From: 2-01-FULL-39-28 sp964436165
Lineage (GTDB): Bacteria; Patescibacteriota; Minisyncoccia; 2-02-FULL-40-12; GWA2-44-9
Length of the DNA stretch: 45,127 nucleotides
Reading direction: 5' to 3'
Assembly: GCA_964436165.1 (NCBI GenBank)
Contig: CAYTBY010000006.1
Span: 1-45,127, forward strand
Part shown: positions 1 through 7,505 of the stretch, one piece after another
How the letters are laid out: the number at the start of each line of letters is the position of its first letter
How positions within the stretch are numbered: the first letter of the stretch is position 1
Made by a program: the position numbers and the translations under genes
Notes under the pieces: generated by a model
What the model saw: only the letters and a program-made list of their open reading frames with translations
Told to the model about the DNA's origin: nothing
Database searches by the model: none

Positions 1-7
1 GGAGATT

Positions 8-210
8 TTAGGAATTTCTGATAAAATAGGTTCTAGCTTGGCTGTAAAGCCACACCGTAACCTGACTTTCCGAAAAATCGGAAGTCATCTCTTGGGCGGC
101 GCAAAGCGCCGCCCATTGAGTTGTTGGCGTAAAATCAAAGTCCCTGATTCCGCTCGGCCTGATGAATCGGGCCTCTCGGTTGGCCAAAAGGAGGTCCGAA
201 ATCTTGTGCG
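8..210 (-). pseudogene. Remnant of a serine recombinase 3' end
   Basis: Read on the minus strand, this stretch stays open for about 65 codons to a stop at 8-10. It matches the C-terminal tail of the intact recombinase at 531-2114: both contain DLLLANREARFI, then a PTxWA-LxAAQ segment. No catalytic domain precedes it, so it is a 3' fragment only. Together with 1915-2035 it forms an imperfect inverted repeat around the recombinase gene. It could alternatively be a spread copy of the palindromic sequence that encodes that tail, not a true gene remnant. Confidence 0.55.
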
Positions 211-242
211 ATTTTAAGAGATTTTTAAGAACTTCGGAAAAT

Positions 243-272
243 TTGACATGTGGATAGCCACTATGCTATACT
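243..272 (+). promoter_or_regulatory. Strong sigma70-like promoter for a non-coding RNA
   Basis: TTGACA at 243-248, an 18-base spacer and TATACT at 267-272. The predicted transcript starts near 279, at the left arm of a long inverted repeat, with no sizeable ORF before the terminators at 319-351 and 465-491. Confidence 0.6.
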
Positions 273-276
273 GGAT

Positions 277-461
277 GCAGATGACAAGTCCGCTATGAAC
301 GAGATCGTTCGTACTCCGAAGAGCTCCCCAAAAAGGGGCTTTTCTGTTTTTAATAATACTGCTAATATCTAAGCCGTGGATCAAGGGCCGAGTCCGAGCG
401 ATTCTCGGGAGCGGACTTGTCATTCTGCTCTAGGGGTTTGACTCCCCCTCGGTCCACACCA
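277..461 (+). ncRNA. Putative structured RNA with a tRNA-like 3' domain
   Basis: The left arm 277-294 is complementary to 410-428 with one bulge. Bases 385-461 fold locally into a cloverleaf: an 8-bp acceptor (385-392 with 448-455) carrying a G3-U70-type wobble, a 5-bp D-like arm (394-408), a 7-bp arm with an 8-base loop (409-430), a T-like arm with loop TTTGACT (433-447), and a 3' end ACACCA. The central arm and D-loop are not those of an elongator tRNA. The long-range helix and the cloverleaf cannot form together, so two alternative folds are possible. The class is unknown; a tmRNA-derived or degenerate tRNA origin is conceivable because the G-U pair is the alanine identity element. Confidence 0.4.
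319..351 (+). terminator. Intrinsic terminator inside the RNA locus
   Basis: CTCCCC and GGGG around an A-rich loop form a hairpin with flanking A and T tracts, followed by CTGTTTTT. It would end a short RNA of about 70 bases that starts at the upstream promoter; read-through would give the longer tRNA-like RNA. Confidence 0.5.
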
Positions 462-464
462 GAA

Positions 465-491
465 AGTCTTGGCATATTGCCAGGGCTTTTT
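465..491 (+). terminator. Intrinsic terminator after the tRNA-like domain
   Basis: A 10-bp stem (465-474 with 478-487, two G-U pairs) with a TAT loop, followed by a T tract. It begins four bases after the CACCA end of the tRNA-like domain. Confidence 0.65.
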
Positions 492-494
492 GAT

Positions 495-522
495 TTGTTG
501 GACAAAGTTATTTTGATATAAT
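495..522 (+). promoter_or_regulatory. Promoter of the recombinase, predicted leaderless
   Basis: A perfect TATAAT lies at 517-522 with a weak TTGTTG at 495-500. The start codon is at 531, eight bases after the -10, so the mRNA should begin at or next to the ATG. No Shine-Dalgarno is present. Confidence 0.55.
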
Positions 523-530
523 GAACCATC

Positions 531-2114
531 ATGAACAAATATTTTCTCTATGCTCGCAAATCAACTGATGTCGAAGATAAACAAGTTTTGTCTATTGAAG
601 CTCAAATTACAGAATTGCGTGCTTATGCGAAACAAGAAAATCTAAATATAATCGAGGAACTCATTGAAAAGCAATCGGCAAAAATTCCAGACAGACCAAT
701 CTTTAACAAAATGTTGTCTCGCATTGAAAACGGAGAGGCCGATAGTATTTTATCTTGGAACCCAGATAGATTAGCACGCAATTCTGTTGATGGCGGAAAA
801 ATAATCTACCTCTTAGATTGCGGGCATATCCAGTCATTAAAATTTCCGACTTTTTGGTGTGATAATACAAGTCAGGGAAAATTCATGCTCAATATTGCCT
901 TCGGCCAAAGTAAATATTATGTGGATTCTCTTTCCGAAAATACAAAAAGAGGACTTCGCCAAAAAGTTAGACGAGGAGAATATCCAGGCCCAGCTCCGAT
1001 TGGATATATCAATGATTCGAGAACTAAAACAGTAATTGTTGATAAAAAGAAAGCCAAGATTATTAAAGCCACATTCGAATTATATTCCCAAGGAGATCAA
1101 AACTTAGATAAAATCTCTAACTTTTTGGCGCAAAAAGGAATAATTAGAAAAAGTGGCAAAATATGGCATAGAGATAGGGTAAAGTATCTTCTCATGAATC
1201 CGTTTTACTATGGACATTTTAGATACTCTGGCGAAGTCCACGAAGGAAAGCATGAACCAATCATATCAAAGAAACTTTTTGATAAAGCCCAAGAAGTACT
1301 AACCGAAAGAGGCAGACCCAGACATAAACCCACTATTGAGCCTCAACCATTTTGTGGCCTTTTGTCGTGTGAAAAATGTGGAATGATGATAACCGCCGAA
1401 ACAAAGACCAAATATCAGAAAAATGGGAATACTCATTTCTATATCTATTATCGCTGTACCAGAAAGTCAAAAACAATAAAATGCCGAGAACCATTTGTCA
1501 GACAAGAAATACTAGACAAACAAATATCCAATTTAATTCAAAAAGTTTCTTTGAAGAAAGAATGGGCAGATAAAATCCTTGAAATGGCAGAAAAAGATAC
1601 AGAAGAATCGAGCCAATCTGTTTATGCTTTTGTTCAAGAATCTCAAAACAGGATAAAAGCAATAAATACCAAACTCCAAATCCTTCTCGACGGCTATTTA
1701 GACCAAGATATTGAGCGTGAAATATATCGAGCCGAGAAAGCCAAACTCATGTCAGAAAAGAAAACCCTTGAAGAGAAAATATCTAAAACTGAACAAAAGC
1801 ATAATGCTTGGCTCGAACCTATGAAAGAATGGATAAAAACCGCCTCAAACCTTGAAAAAATCGCACAAGATAATGACCTAATACAGAAAAAGGTCATTGC
1901 CAAAGAAATCTTTGGCTCGGACCTCCTCTTGGCCAACCGCGAGGCCCGATTCATCGGGCCGAGCGATTCAGAGATTCCGCCACCAACTCATTGGGCGACG
2001 CTTCGCGCCGCCCAATCTCAAGTCGGGGTTTTTGATGATTGTCAGATTCTGGTGCGCCCAGTAGGGCTCGAACCTACAACAAACGGATTAAGAGTCCGCT
2101 ACTCTACCAATTGA
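531..2114 (+). CDS. Large serine recombinase
   Basis: Site-specific DNA recombinase of the large serine (resolvase/invertase) family, which cuts and rejoins DNA through a covalent serine link. The N-terminal domain begins with YARKS (catalytic Ser11, Arg9) and has the NPDRLARN motif. A recombinase domain follows at about 130-260, then a Cys4 zinc ribbon (CGLLSCEKCG near residue 281), then a long coiled coil at about 370-450. At 527 residues it is normal for the family. The last ~20 residues are translated from the antisense strand of tRNA-Lys, so the original stop seems lost. The ~40 residues before them come from two short palindromes. The gene lies between an RNA locus and a tRNA, which fits a mobile or formerly mobile element; no partner att sites could be fixed. 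Confidence 0.93.
   Translation: MNKYFLYARKSTDVEDKQVLSIEAQITELRAYAKQENLNIIEELIEKQSAKIPDRPIFNKMLSRIENGEADSILSWNPDRLARNSVDGGKIIYLLDCGHIQSLKFPTFWCDNTSQGKFMLNIAFGQSKYYVDSLSENTKRGLRQKVRRGEYPGPAPIGYINDSRTKTVIVDKKKAKIIKATFELYSQGDQNLDKISNFLAQKGIIRKSGKIWHRDRVKYLLMNPFYYGHFRYSGEVHEGKHEPIISKKLFDKAQEVLTERGRPRHKPTIEPQPFCGLLSCEKCGMMITAETKTKYQKNGNTHFYIYYRCTRKSKTIKCREPFVRQEILDKQISNLIQKVSLKKEWADKILEMAEKDTEESSQSVYAFVQESQNRIKAINTKLQILLDGYLDQDIEREIYRAEKAKLMSEKKTLEEKISKTEQKHNAWLEPMKEWIKTASNLEKIAQDNDLIQKKVIAKEIFGSDLLLANREARFIGPSDSEIPPPTHWATLRAAQSQVGVFDDCQILVRPVGLEPTTNGLRVRYSTN
1915..2035 (+). repeat. Inverted repeat partner of 85-205, built of palindromes
   Basis: Reverse-complementary to the remnant near the window start at roughly 80 percent by eye. 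It contains two hairpins, GGCCCGA/TCGGGCC and TTGGGCG/CGCCCAA. It encodes the recombinase tail and may be a palindromic element fused to the gene. Confidence 0.6.
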
Positions 2115-2125
2115 GTTATGGGCGC
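2050..2125 (-). tRNA. tRNA-Lys (anticodon CTT)
   Basis: Full cloverleaf on the minus strand: acceptor GCGCCCA/TGGGCGC, D arm ACTC/GAGT with GG in the loop, anticodon arm GCGGA-CTCTTAA-TCCGT, T arm GTAGG-TTCGAGC-CCTAC, discriminator A and an encoded CCA. The recombinase ORF runs through it in antisense for about 20 codons. Confidence 0.95.
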
Positions 2126-2133
2126 ATATGTTT

Positions 2134-2862
2134 TTAAATATTAACCGGCCGTTGAACCTTTTTCAATGATTTCCACTTTCTCTCAATAAGTTCAATGCTT
2201 GGATGTAAATCTTCAAGTGCACTATGAATCCAGCCATATAATCTATGCTTATTATCAGAACTTCTGGGTACCTCTACTCTTGCCGTTCCATAATACAAAT
2301 TATTCTTTTTAAAAAATCTATTTGGTGGTTTAACAAAGGTTTTTCTGAAATTATTTAAAGGAATCATTGTTAATTCCGACCAAAATTTCTTCAGTTTTAT
2401 TTCATCCTGCTGCGGATAAATATTTAATCTCATTCGTAAATTTTTGGCAGATATAGAAAATATTTCTTCTAGCCATTTAACAAAGAACAGTATTAGTAGC
2501 GGATCTGAGTTAGTAAGCTCCATACCACCTTTCATTTTACGACCCTCTGCCCAATAAAGCATCGCTCCCATCATTCTTAATGATTCTTTCGGTATCGGTC
2601 GAATTATCTGGCTTTTGGCTTCTTTTACAATAAGTTCGATTTCTCTTTCTCTCCTTTCTCTCTGTCCATAAGGACCTCTTGCTAATATATTGATCTGTTT
2701 GGTATATAGACGTTTTTTGTGCTCTGGCCTTAACTCGATATTTTTCAACCAAAGACTTAGCGAACTTTTTGAAACACGAATCTGTTTCTTTATCTCACCA
2801 TAGCTCAGGCCCCTTTTCCTTAATTTTATCGCCTCTCTTTTTAAATCTACTAACTCTTTCAT
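2134..2862 (-). CDS. HTH plus LAGLIDADG-like protein between two tRNAs
   Basis: The N-terminus (KLRKRGLSYGEIKKQIRVSK) is a resolvase-type helix-turn-helix. The rest has the pattern YWAEGRK, NSDPLLILFFVKWL, then KKFWSELTMIP, which resembles LAGLIDADG-like proteins of unknown role that are common in Patescibacteria; this is from family memory and was not searched. An open frame continues upstream to 3003 but would be translated from tRNA-Arg, so I place the start at the ATG at 2862, seven bases after a TATGAT -10 (2870-2875); this predicts a leaderless mRNA. The gene ends eight bases before the 5' end of tRNA-Lys on the same strand. A homing-endonuclease-like or DNA-binding role is an inference. 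Confidence 0.7.
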   Translation of the reverse strand: MKELVDLKREAIKLRKRGLSYGEIKKQIRVSKSSLSLWLKNIELRPEHKKRLYTKQINILARGPYGQRERREREIELIVKEAKSQIIRPIPKESLRMMGAMLYWAEGRKMKGGMELTNSDPLLILFFVKWLEEIFSISAKNLRMRLNIYPQQDEIKLKKFWSELTMIPLNNFRKTFVKPPNRFFKKNNLYYGTARVEVPRSSDNKHRLYGWIHSALEDLHPSIELIERKWKSLKKVQRPVNI

Positions 2863-2922
2863 ACAACCAATCATATCACATAGGAGATGCGCACTCAATA
2901 TTAAATTGTTAATAATTCCGTG

Positions 2923-2994
2923 TGCCCCCACCAGGACTTGAACCTGGATTCTCACCTTCGAAGGGTGCCACTCTATCCATTGAGTTATGGGGGC
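2923..2994 (-). tRNA. tRNA-Arg (anticodon TCG)
   Basis: Minus-strand cloverleaf: acceptor GCCCCCA/TGGGGGC, D arm ACTC/GAGT with GG in the loop, anticodon loop CTTCGAA, T arm CCAGG-TTCAAGT-CCTGG, discriminator A. CCA is not encoded. One anticodon-stem pair (27-43) is a G-A mismatch. Confidence 0.9.
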
Positions 2995-3050
2995 ATTTAC
3001 CAAACAATTCTACCAGAAAATTGACATTTTTTCAATTTATTTTCTATACC

Positions 3051-4390
3051 TTATTTTCTATACCTCTTTCTTAAATCCCCCACTAACCTTGGCAAAGCTT
3101 TGAGCACGTAATTAACATCTTTCTTTGTCGTCTGCCGGCCTAAGCTTAATCGCAATACACCACTTAAATATTTATTCTCGACTCCGATAGCTTTCAAGAT
3201 ATGGGACGGCTCAACCGAATGAGCCGTACAGGCTGAACCGGAACCAGCGTAAATGCCGTACTTATCGAGCTCCAAAAGAAGGTTCTCACTGTCCAGGCCG
3301 GGAATTGAAATATTAATATTATTTGCCAGTCTTTTATCTCCTTGGGAGCCGTTTATTTTTATATCCGGAATTAGTACTTTTATTTTATCTATAAAGTAAT
3401 CCCTAAGAGTTGCGAGTCTCGGCCCCTCTTTTTTATCTATCAGCTCAAGTGCCTTCGCCAGTCCAACTACGGCCTGTAGATTCTCGGTCCCCGCTCTTAA
3501 TCCATGTTCCTGTCCGCCACCGTAAACCATTGGCCCCAGATTTATCCCTCTTTTCTTATAAAGAACCCCGATCCCCCTGGGTCCATATATTTTGCTTCCG
3601 TTTAATGTCGTCAGATCAACCCGGAGATTATTTACGTTCATATCAAGATAACCAGCTGCCTGGCAAGCATCCATATGGAAAAGCGGGGGTTTTCCATCAA
3701 TTTCCAATTTTCTAGTCCTGAACTTGTTTATAATTTTGGAAATTGTCTTAATCGGCTGTATGGAACCTATCTCGTTGTTGGCATAAATAATTGAAACCAA
3801 CATAACTTCTGGATTAAGTTTTTTCTCAAAGTCCTTTAAGTCAATAAGCCCATCCGAATTAACTTTAAGATAGGTTATATTCCATCCCCTTTTGCTAAGT
3901 TCTTTAAGCGGTTCCAGGACCGAGGGATGTTCAATGGGCGTAGTTATTACTTCCCCCGGTTTTTGTCCATGGGTTAACCCGAAAATAGCCAAATTATTGG
4001 CTTCCGATCCCGAAGATGTAAAAATAATTTCTTCCGGCCTTGCNNNNNNNNNNNNNNNNNNNNNNNNNNNNNNNNNNNNNNNNNNNNNNNNNNNNNNNNN
4101 NNNNNNNNNNNNNNNNNNNNNNNNNNNNNNNNNNNNNNNNNNNCCAAATTATTGGCTTCCGATCCCGAAGATGTAAAAATAATTTCTTCCGGCCTTGCCC
4201 CCATAAATCTGGCTATCTTAAAGCGGGAGTCTTCAAGTATTTTTTTAGCCTCTCTGCCAATATCGTTAAACGAAGACGGATTGCCATAAAATTCAAGGGC
4301 TTTTACCGTCTCTTTTTTTACCCTAAGATCTATTGGCGTAGAAGCCGCGTTGTCGAGATAGATGTTCTGTTTTTTTCTTACCATTGACAT
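3051..4390 (-). CDS. iscS: Cysteine desulfurase (IscS/NifS family), split by an assembly gap
   Basis: PLP enzyme that takes sulfur from L-cysteine for Fe-S clusters or tRNA thiolation. The N-terminal part has IYLDNAASTP and IFTSSGSEANNL. After the gap come the PLP lysine segment (LNGSKIYGPRGIG) and the active-site cysteine loop (GSGSACTAHS). As given, the frame is broken by 100 Ns at 4044-4143. Bases 3989-4043 and 4144-4198 are the same 55-base sequence, and removing gap plus duplicate (155 bases) joins the frames exactly, giving an intact protein of about 390 residues, normal for the family. The gene is therefore whole. Met1 (4390) and Met3 (4384) are both possible starts. No iscU or tRNA-thiolation partner lies next to it, so nifS and iscS roles cannot be separated. 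Confidence 0.9.
3989..4198. other. Scaffold gap with overlapping contig ends
   Basis: Exactly 100 Ns (4044-4143) are flanked by a 55-base exact duplicate (3989-4043 and 4144-4198). This is the signature of two contigs that overlap but were scaffolded without merging. Confidence 0.95.
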
Positions 4391-4412
4391 TTGTATTTAA
4401 GTATGCTATAAT
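4384..4412 (+). promoter_or_regulatory. Perfect consensus sigma70 promoter
   Basis: TTGACA at 4384-4389, exactly 17 bases, TATAAT at 4407-4412. It points away from the cysteine desulfurase, whose start codons overlap the -35. The predicted start is near 4419. No credible ORF follows on the plus strand. Confidence 0.75.
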
Positions 4413-4599
4413 TAGCTCATAACGATACTCCTGATTTCGTAGGTCCGTTATTACAAATCAAGCACCCAATCACTTGAGTGCCTGACCAACCTTTTCCTTA
4501 TTATACAAGGAATTCATGTAATAGCAACTCTTCGGAGTTTGTGCTTATCGGATCGGGGGTTTCGCGAAGTCTTCGGGCGTTTTACGCCCGGAGTATCTA

Positions 4600-4660
4600 C
4601 CCCGCACTTAAAAAGGAATTATCTGTTAGGATTCCGGGCAGTTCCTTTTTAAGTGCGGGG
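4600..4660. repeat. Palindromic element of the CCCGCACTTA family
   Basis: Perfect 19-bp arms (4600-4618 and 4642-4660) around 23 bases. The outer CCCGCACTTA/TAAGTGCGGG is shared with hairpins at 9387-9518 and, in shorter form, 17026-17056. Confidence 0.8.
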
Positions 4661-4666
4661 TCACAA

Positions 4667-4711
4667 AAAACAAAAACGTCCTTAGGAGTTTCTCCGGGAC
4701 GTTTTTGTTTT
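4667..4711. terminator. Bidirectional terminator
   Basis: Perfect 15-bp arms (4667-4681 and 4697-4711) with A-rich and T-rich ends. It serves the plus-strand RNA and the minus-strand trigger factor gene. Confidence 0.85.
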
Positions 4712-4725
4712 ACAAAATAGCTTTC

Positions 4726-6006
4726 TTAGGCAATGCAATTTTCCTCAAGGTAGCCGAAGACTTTTTCATTAACCAGATCCCCCGTTACAGCATCCTTTAG
4801 CTTTTCTGTATCTATGCTTTCTGGGCTAACTTGCTCTCTTAAGACCAGGGACTGGGCTAGCTGAGCTACCCCTGCCTCAACCTCTTCGTTGGATGGGTAT
4901 AAATTCCTATCCTTGGCTATCTTTCTTAAAATAAGGGCGTAAGCAACCTGACGCTCGGCTTCCGGTCTCCAGTCTTTACGTAAATCGTCCTCGGTCTTAT
5001 TTAAATGAGCTAAGTAAAAAGACAGTTCCAAGCCTTTGGCATGAAGTTCGCTATCAAATCCCGTTACCATCCCGTTAAGTTTTTCGTCGACCATATCACC
5101 AGGCAATTCTACTTTTGATTTCTCAAAAATTTTAGAAAGGAGCTCTAGCCGTAGACGTTGTTTCTCTTGAACTTTTTTTTCCTCAAAAATTCCTTCTTTA
5201 ATGTTGTCTTCTAATTCTTTCAGGCCTCTGAACTTGCCAAGGTTTTGAGCAAGTTCATCATTCAGAGCCGGCTTCTCTATGTTTTGGACAACAACTACCT
5301 TTACCGAAAAATCTAATTTTTTTCCCGCAATATTTTTATGAAAATAGCTGGCTGGAGCGTTCAGGGAGAATTTCTTCTCCTCTCCGGTTTTCATACCTAT
5401 CAACTGATCTTCAAACCCAGGTATAAACTTATTATCCCCGACAACAAGCGGGTGATTCTTGCTCACCCCGCCCTCAACCGGTAATCCATCAGCAGTAACT
5501 TCAAAATCTACTTCAACTCTATCGCCTTTTTCTACCGATCCCTCCTTGGCAATAAATTTGGCCCGCGAAGTTCTTAAAAAATCAAGGGCATCACCTAGCT
5601 CTTTGGGGCTGATGACGATTTCTTTTTGTTCCACCTTAACTGAAGAAACGTCAGGAATTTTTATCGACGGAAACATGGTAAGAATAACGGAGTAGACTAG
5701 CTTATGGACAGAATTCTCTTTTACGTCCAGGTTTGCAACGTTCATTACTTCGAGTTTTTGCTCGTCAAGTGTTTTGGCTAAACTTTCACGAAGAGCCAAA
5801 TCAAGAGCTTGCTCAAGTATATACTGCTCACCAACTTGCTTTTTTATCATCTCCCTGGGAGCTTTGCCCTTTCGAAAACCGTCAAGCTGAACTTCGCCGG
5901 CAACTCTGTCTTCGGCTCTTTTCACATACAGAGAAAGCTCCTCTCGGTTTAATTCAATAGTTAGTTCGTGCTTGTTCTGTTCCAGTTTTTTTAGAGAAGA
6001 TGTCAC
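4726..6006 (-). CDS. tig: Trigger factor chaperone
   Basis: Ribosome-associated chaperone and peptidyl-prolyl isomerase that meets nascent chains at the exit tunnel. The ribosome-docking signature GFRKGKAP is at residues 43-50. An FKBP-type PPIase domain spans about 150-240 (GDRVEVDFEV, then the FIPGFEDQLIGM type segment), and a helical substrate-binding domain fills the rest. The length of 426 residues is typical. The start codon is GTG at 6006, with no Shine-Dalgarno. It lies 31 bases after nusA on the same strand, so the two are probably one transcript, ended by the hairpin at 4667-4711. Family assignment is firm. Confidence 0.95.
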   Translation of the reverse strand: MTSSLKKLEQNKHELTIELNREELSLYVKRAEDRVAGEVQLDGFRKGKAPREMIKKQVGEQYILEQALDLALRESLAKTLDEQKLEVMNVANLDVKENSVHKLVYSVILTMFPSIKIPDVSSVKVEQKEIVISPKELGDALDFLRTSRAKFIAKEGSVEKGDRVEVDFEVTADGLPVEGGVSKNHPLVVGDNKFIPGFEDQLIGMKTGEEKKFSLNAPASYFHKNIAGKKLDFSVKVVVVQNIEKPALNDELAQNLGKFRGLKELEDNIKEGIFEEKKVQEKQRLRLELLSKIFEKSKVELPGDMVDEKLNGMVTGFDSELHAKGLELSFYLAHLNKTEDDLRKDWRPEAERQVAYALILRKIAKDRNLYPSNEEVEAGVAQLAQSLVLREQVSPESIDTEKLKDAVTGDLVNEKVFGYLEENCIA

Positions 6007-6037
6007 GTTTTTTTATTGCGAGTTTTTGAGATGGCCT

Positions 6038-7315
6038 CTACTCCTTCTTTTCTGTTTTTGAAGTTTCCTTTCCTTCTCCTGCTTCTTCACTTTTACCGGC
6101 TCCTTCATCAACTTCCTTAAACTCTAGATTTTCTTTTGGCGATCTTACGTCTATTTTCCAACCCGTAAGCTTCGCGGCGAGACGAACATTCTGGCCCTTT
6201 TTACCTATGGCCAGCGAGAATTGGTCGTCAGAGACCTCTACTAGGGCATATTTTTTTCTTTCATCTATAATTTCAACCCCCAACACCTTGGCTGGGGAAA
6301 GAGAGTTAGAGATAAACTCTTTGGGTTTGTCGCTCCAAAGGATTATGTCTATCTTTTCGCCGGATAGCTCATTTATTACCGTCTGGACTCTGACCCCTTT
6401 CTGACCAACCAAAGAGCCAATCGGATCTACTCCCTCTTCTTGAGAAGAGACGGCTATTTTAGTTCTTGAGCCGGCTTCTCTGGCTATTGATTTGACGACA
6501 ACAGTTCCGGTGTCTATCTCCGGTACTTCCATTTTGAATAATTCTAGAACTAGCTTGGGGTGCGATCTCGAGAGAAGCACAACCGGTCCTCGGGACGTTT
6601 CATCCACCTTCAGTATCATTAATCTAAACCTTTGGCCAATTCTGTAATTATCGCCATAAACCTGCTCGGCTGGTATTAATAGACCGTTTGTTTTGCCGAG
6701 ATCAATAAAGACCAGGGCCCCCTCTTTGCGCTGAACAACCCCGCTGACTATTTCCCCTTCACGTTTTTTAAATTCAGAAAAGATAGCTTCCCTCTCTGCC
6801 TCACGCAATCTCTGGATAACCACCTGCTTTGCAGTTTGGGCGGCGATTCGTCCAAATTCAGTCTTGCTCTCAAGCTTAATAATCATCTCGTCTCCAACCT
6901 TAATTTTTTTATTTTTCTTTTTCGCCTCCTCGAATAAGATATGTTTTTCAGGATTGAGTTTTATTTTCAACTCCCCCTCTTCGGTCTCTTTTACTTCCGG
7001 CTCTGACTCTGTGTCCTTTTTTCTAAATCTCTCAACCTCCATATCCTGCCTATCTTCCGTAACTTTTATTGGCAACTGGCCGGTTATATACCCCTCTTCG
7101 TCCATCCCCTCAACAACATAAAAAACCTGAGTCACATCAAGTTTGCCCGTCTCGACATCGAGCTTGGCTTTTATTATCTGCCCCTTCTTGCCATAGTCCC
7201 TCTTATAGGCCGAGGCGATAGCCGCCTCAATAGTTTCTAAGACGCTTTCTTCCGGTATCCCCTTTTCTTCGGCTATCTGTTTTATCGCTGACAAAAATTG
7301 TTTTATGTCTAACAT
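6038..7315 (-). CDS. nusA: Transcription elongation/termination factor NusA
   Basis: Binds RNA polymerase and nascent RNA and controls pausing, termination and antitermination. The order is an N-terminal polymerase-binding domain, an S1 domain (GEIVSGVVQRKEGALVFIDL), and two KH domains (IGSLVGQKGVRVQ; SLAIGKKGQNVRLAAKLTGW), then an acidic Glu/Lys tail. There are no C-terminal acidic repeats of the E. coli kind. The frame is open upstream to 7471, but the family start is MLDIKQFLSAI at 7315. A promoter at 7374-7402 leaves a leader of about 50 bases. Its usual neighbours rimP and infB are absent; tig follows it. Confidence 0.95.
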   Translation of the reverse strand: MLDIKQFLSAIKQIAEEKGIPEESVLETIEAAIASAYKRDYGKKGQIIKAKLDVETGKLDVTQVFYVVEGMDEEGYITGQLPIKVTEDRQDMEVERFRKKDTESEPEVKETEEGELKIKLNPEKHILFEEAKKKNKKIKVGDEMIIKLESKTEFGRIAAQTAKQVVIQRLREAEREAIFSEFKKREGEIVSGVVQRKEGALVFIDLGKTNGLLIPAEQVYGDNYRIGQRFRLMILKVDETSRGPVVLLSRSHPKLVLELFKMEVPEIDTGTVVVKSIAREAGSRTKIAVSSQEEGVDPIGSLVGQKGVRVQTVINELSGEKIDIILWSDKPKEFISNSLSPAKVLGVEIIDERKKYALVEVSDDQFSLAIGKKGQNVRLAAKLTGWKIDVRSPKENLEFKEVDEGAGKSEEAGEGKETSKTEKKE

Positions 7316-7373
7316 ATTAAAATTTGAGGCCCGCTCCGGCGGACCTTTAATCATCTTCACTCTTACATGTAGC

Positions 7374-7402
7374 ATGTTAACAAATAGACGCGCATAAGTC
7401 AA
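7374..7402 (-). promoter_or_regulatory. Promoter of nusA-tig
   Basis: On the minus strand, TTGACT (7402-7397), 17 bases, then TAACAT (7379-7374). It lies about 60 bases upstream of the nusA start. Confidence 0.55.
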
Positions 7403-7505
7403 GCGACTGTAGTATACTGAGTATAGTAAAAACTCGATATAAATCTGCCGTGTCTCATAAGATATCCACAAAATTTCTTTACAAAAATATCAGTTTCGCT
7501 AATAC

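Larger units (their letters stand above)
4419..4711 (+). ncRNA. Putative structured non-coding RNA of unknown class
   Basis: It starts at a consensus promoter and ends in a strong terminator. A closing helix joins 4424-4431 to 4590-4597. Inside are TGATTT/AAATCA (4432-4437 with 4455-4460), GCAC/GTGC (4462-4465 with 4478-4481), TTCCTT/AAGGAA (4494-4499 with 4507-4512), a UUCG tetraloop hairpin (4526-4539) and CGGGCGT/ACGCCCG (4574-4590). A palindrome (4600-4660) and the terminator follow. I see no RNase P, SRP or tmRNA signature. 6S RNA is not excluded, but the fold is branched and not a rod. The folding is by eye. Confidence 0.5.

Noticed and set aside
214..423. 69-codon minus-strand frame starting MTSPLPRIAR
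   Set aside because: It runs antisense through the tRNA-like RNA and the promoter, and its start only reflects the inverted repeat.
214..461. A complete tmRNA gene (T-like loop, G-U acceptor pair, CCA end, terminator)
   Set aside because: No 5' tRNA-like half with TTCGAC, no tag ORF ending in AA residues, and the acceptor partner lies only 60 bases upstream. Kept as a tRNA-like RNA of unknown class.
2863..3003. N-terminal extension of the HTH/LAGLIDADG-like protein
   Set aside because: It would be translated from tRNA-Arg; the ATG at 2862 has a well-placed -10.
4040..4390. Broken cysteine desulfurase pseudogene
   Set aside because: The frame break is caused by the scaffold gap and the 55-base contig overlap.
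4478..4720. 80-codon plus-strand frame in the structured RNA
   Set aside because: Low-complexity translation through hairpins and a terminator, with no ribosome binding site or family match.
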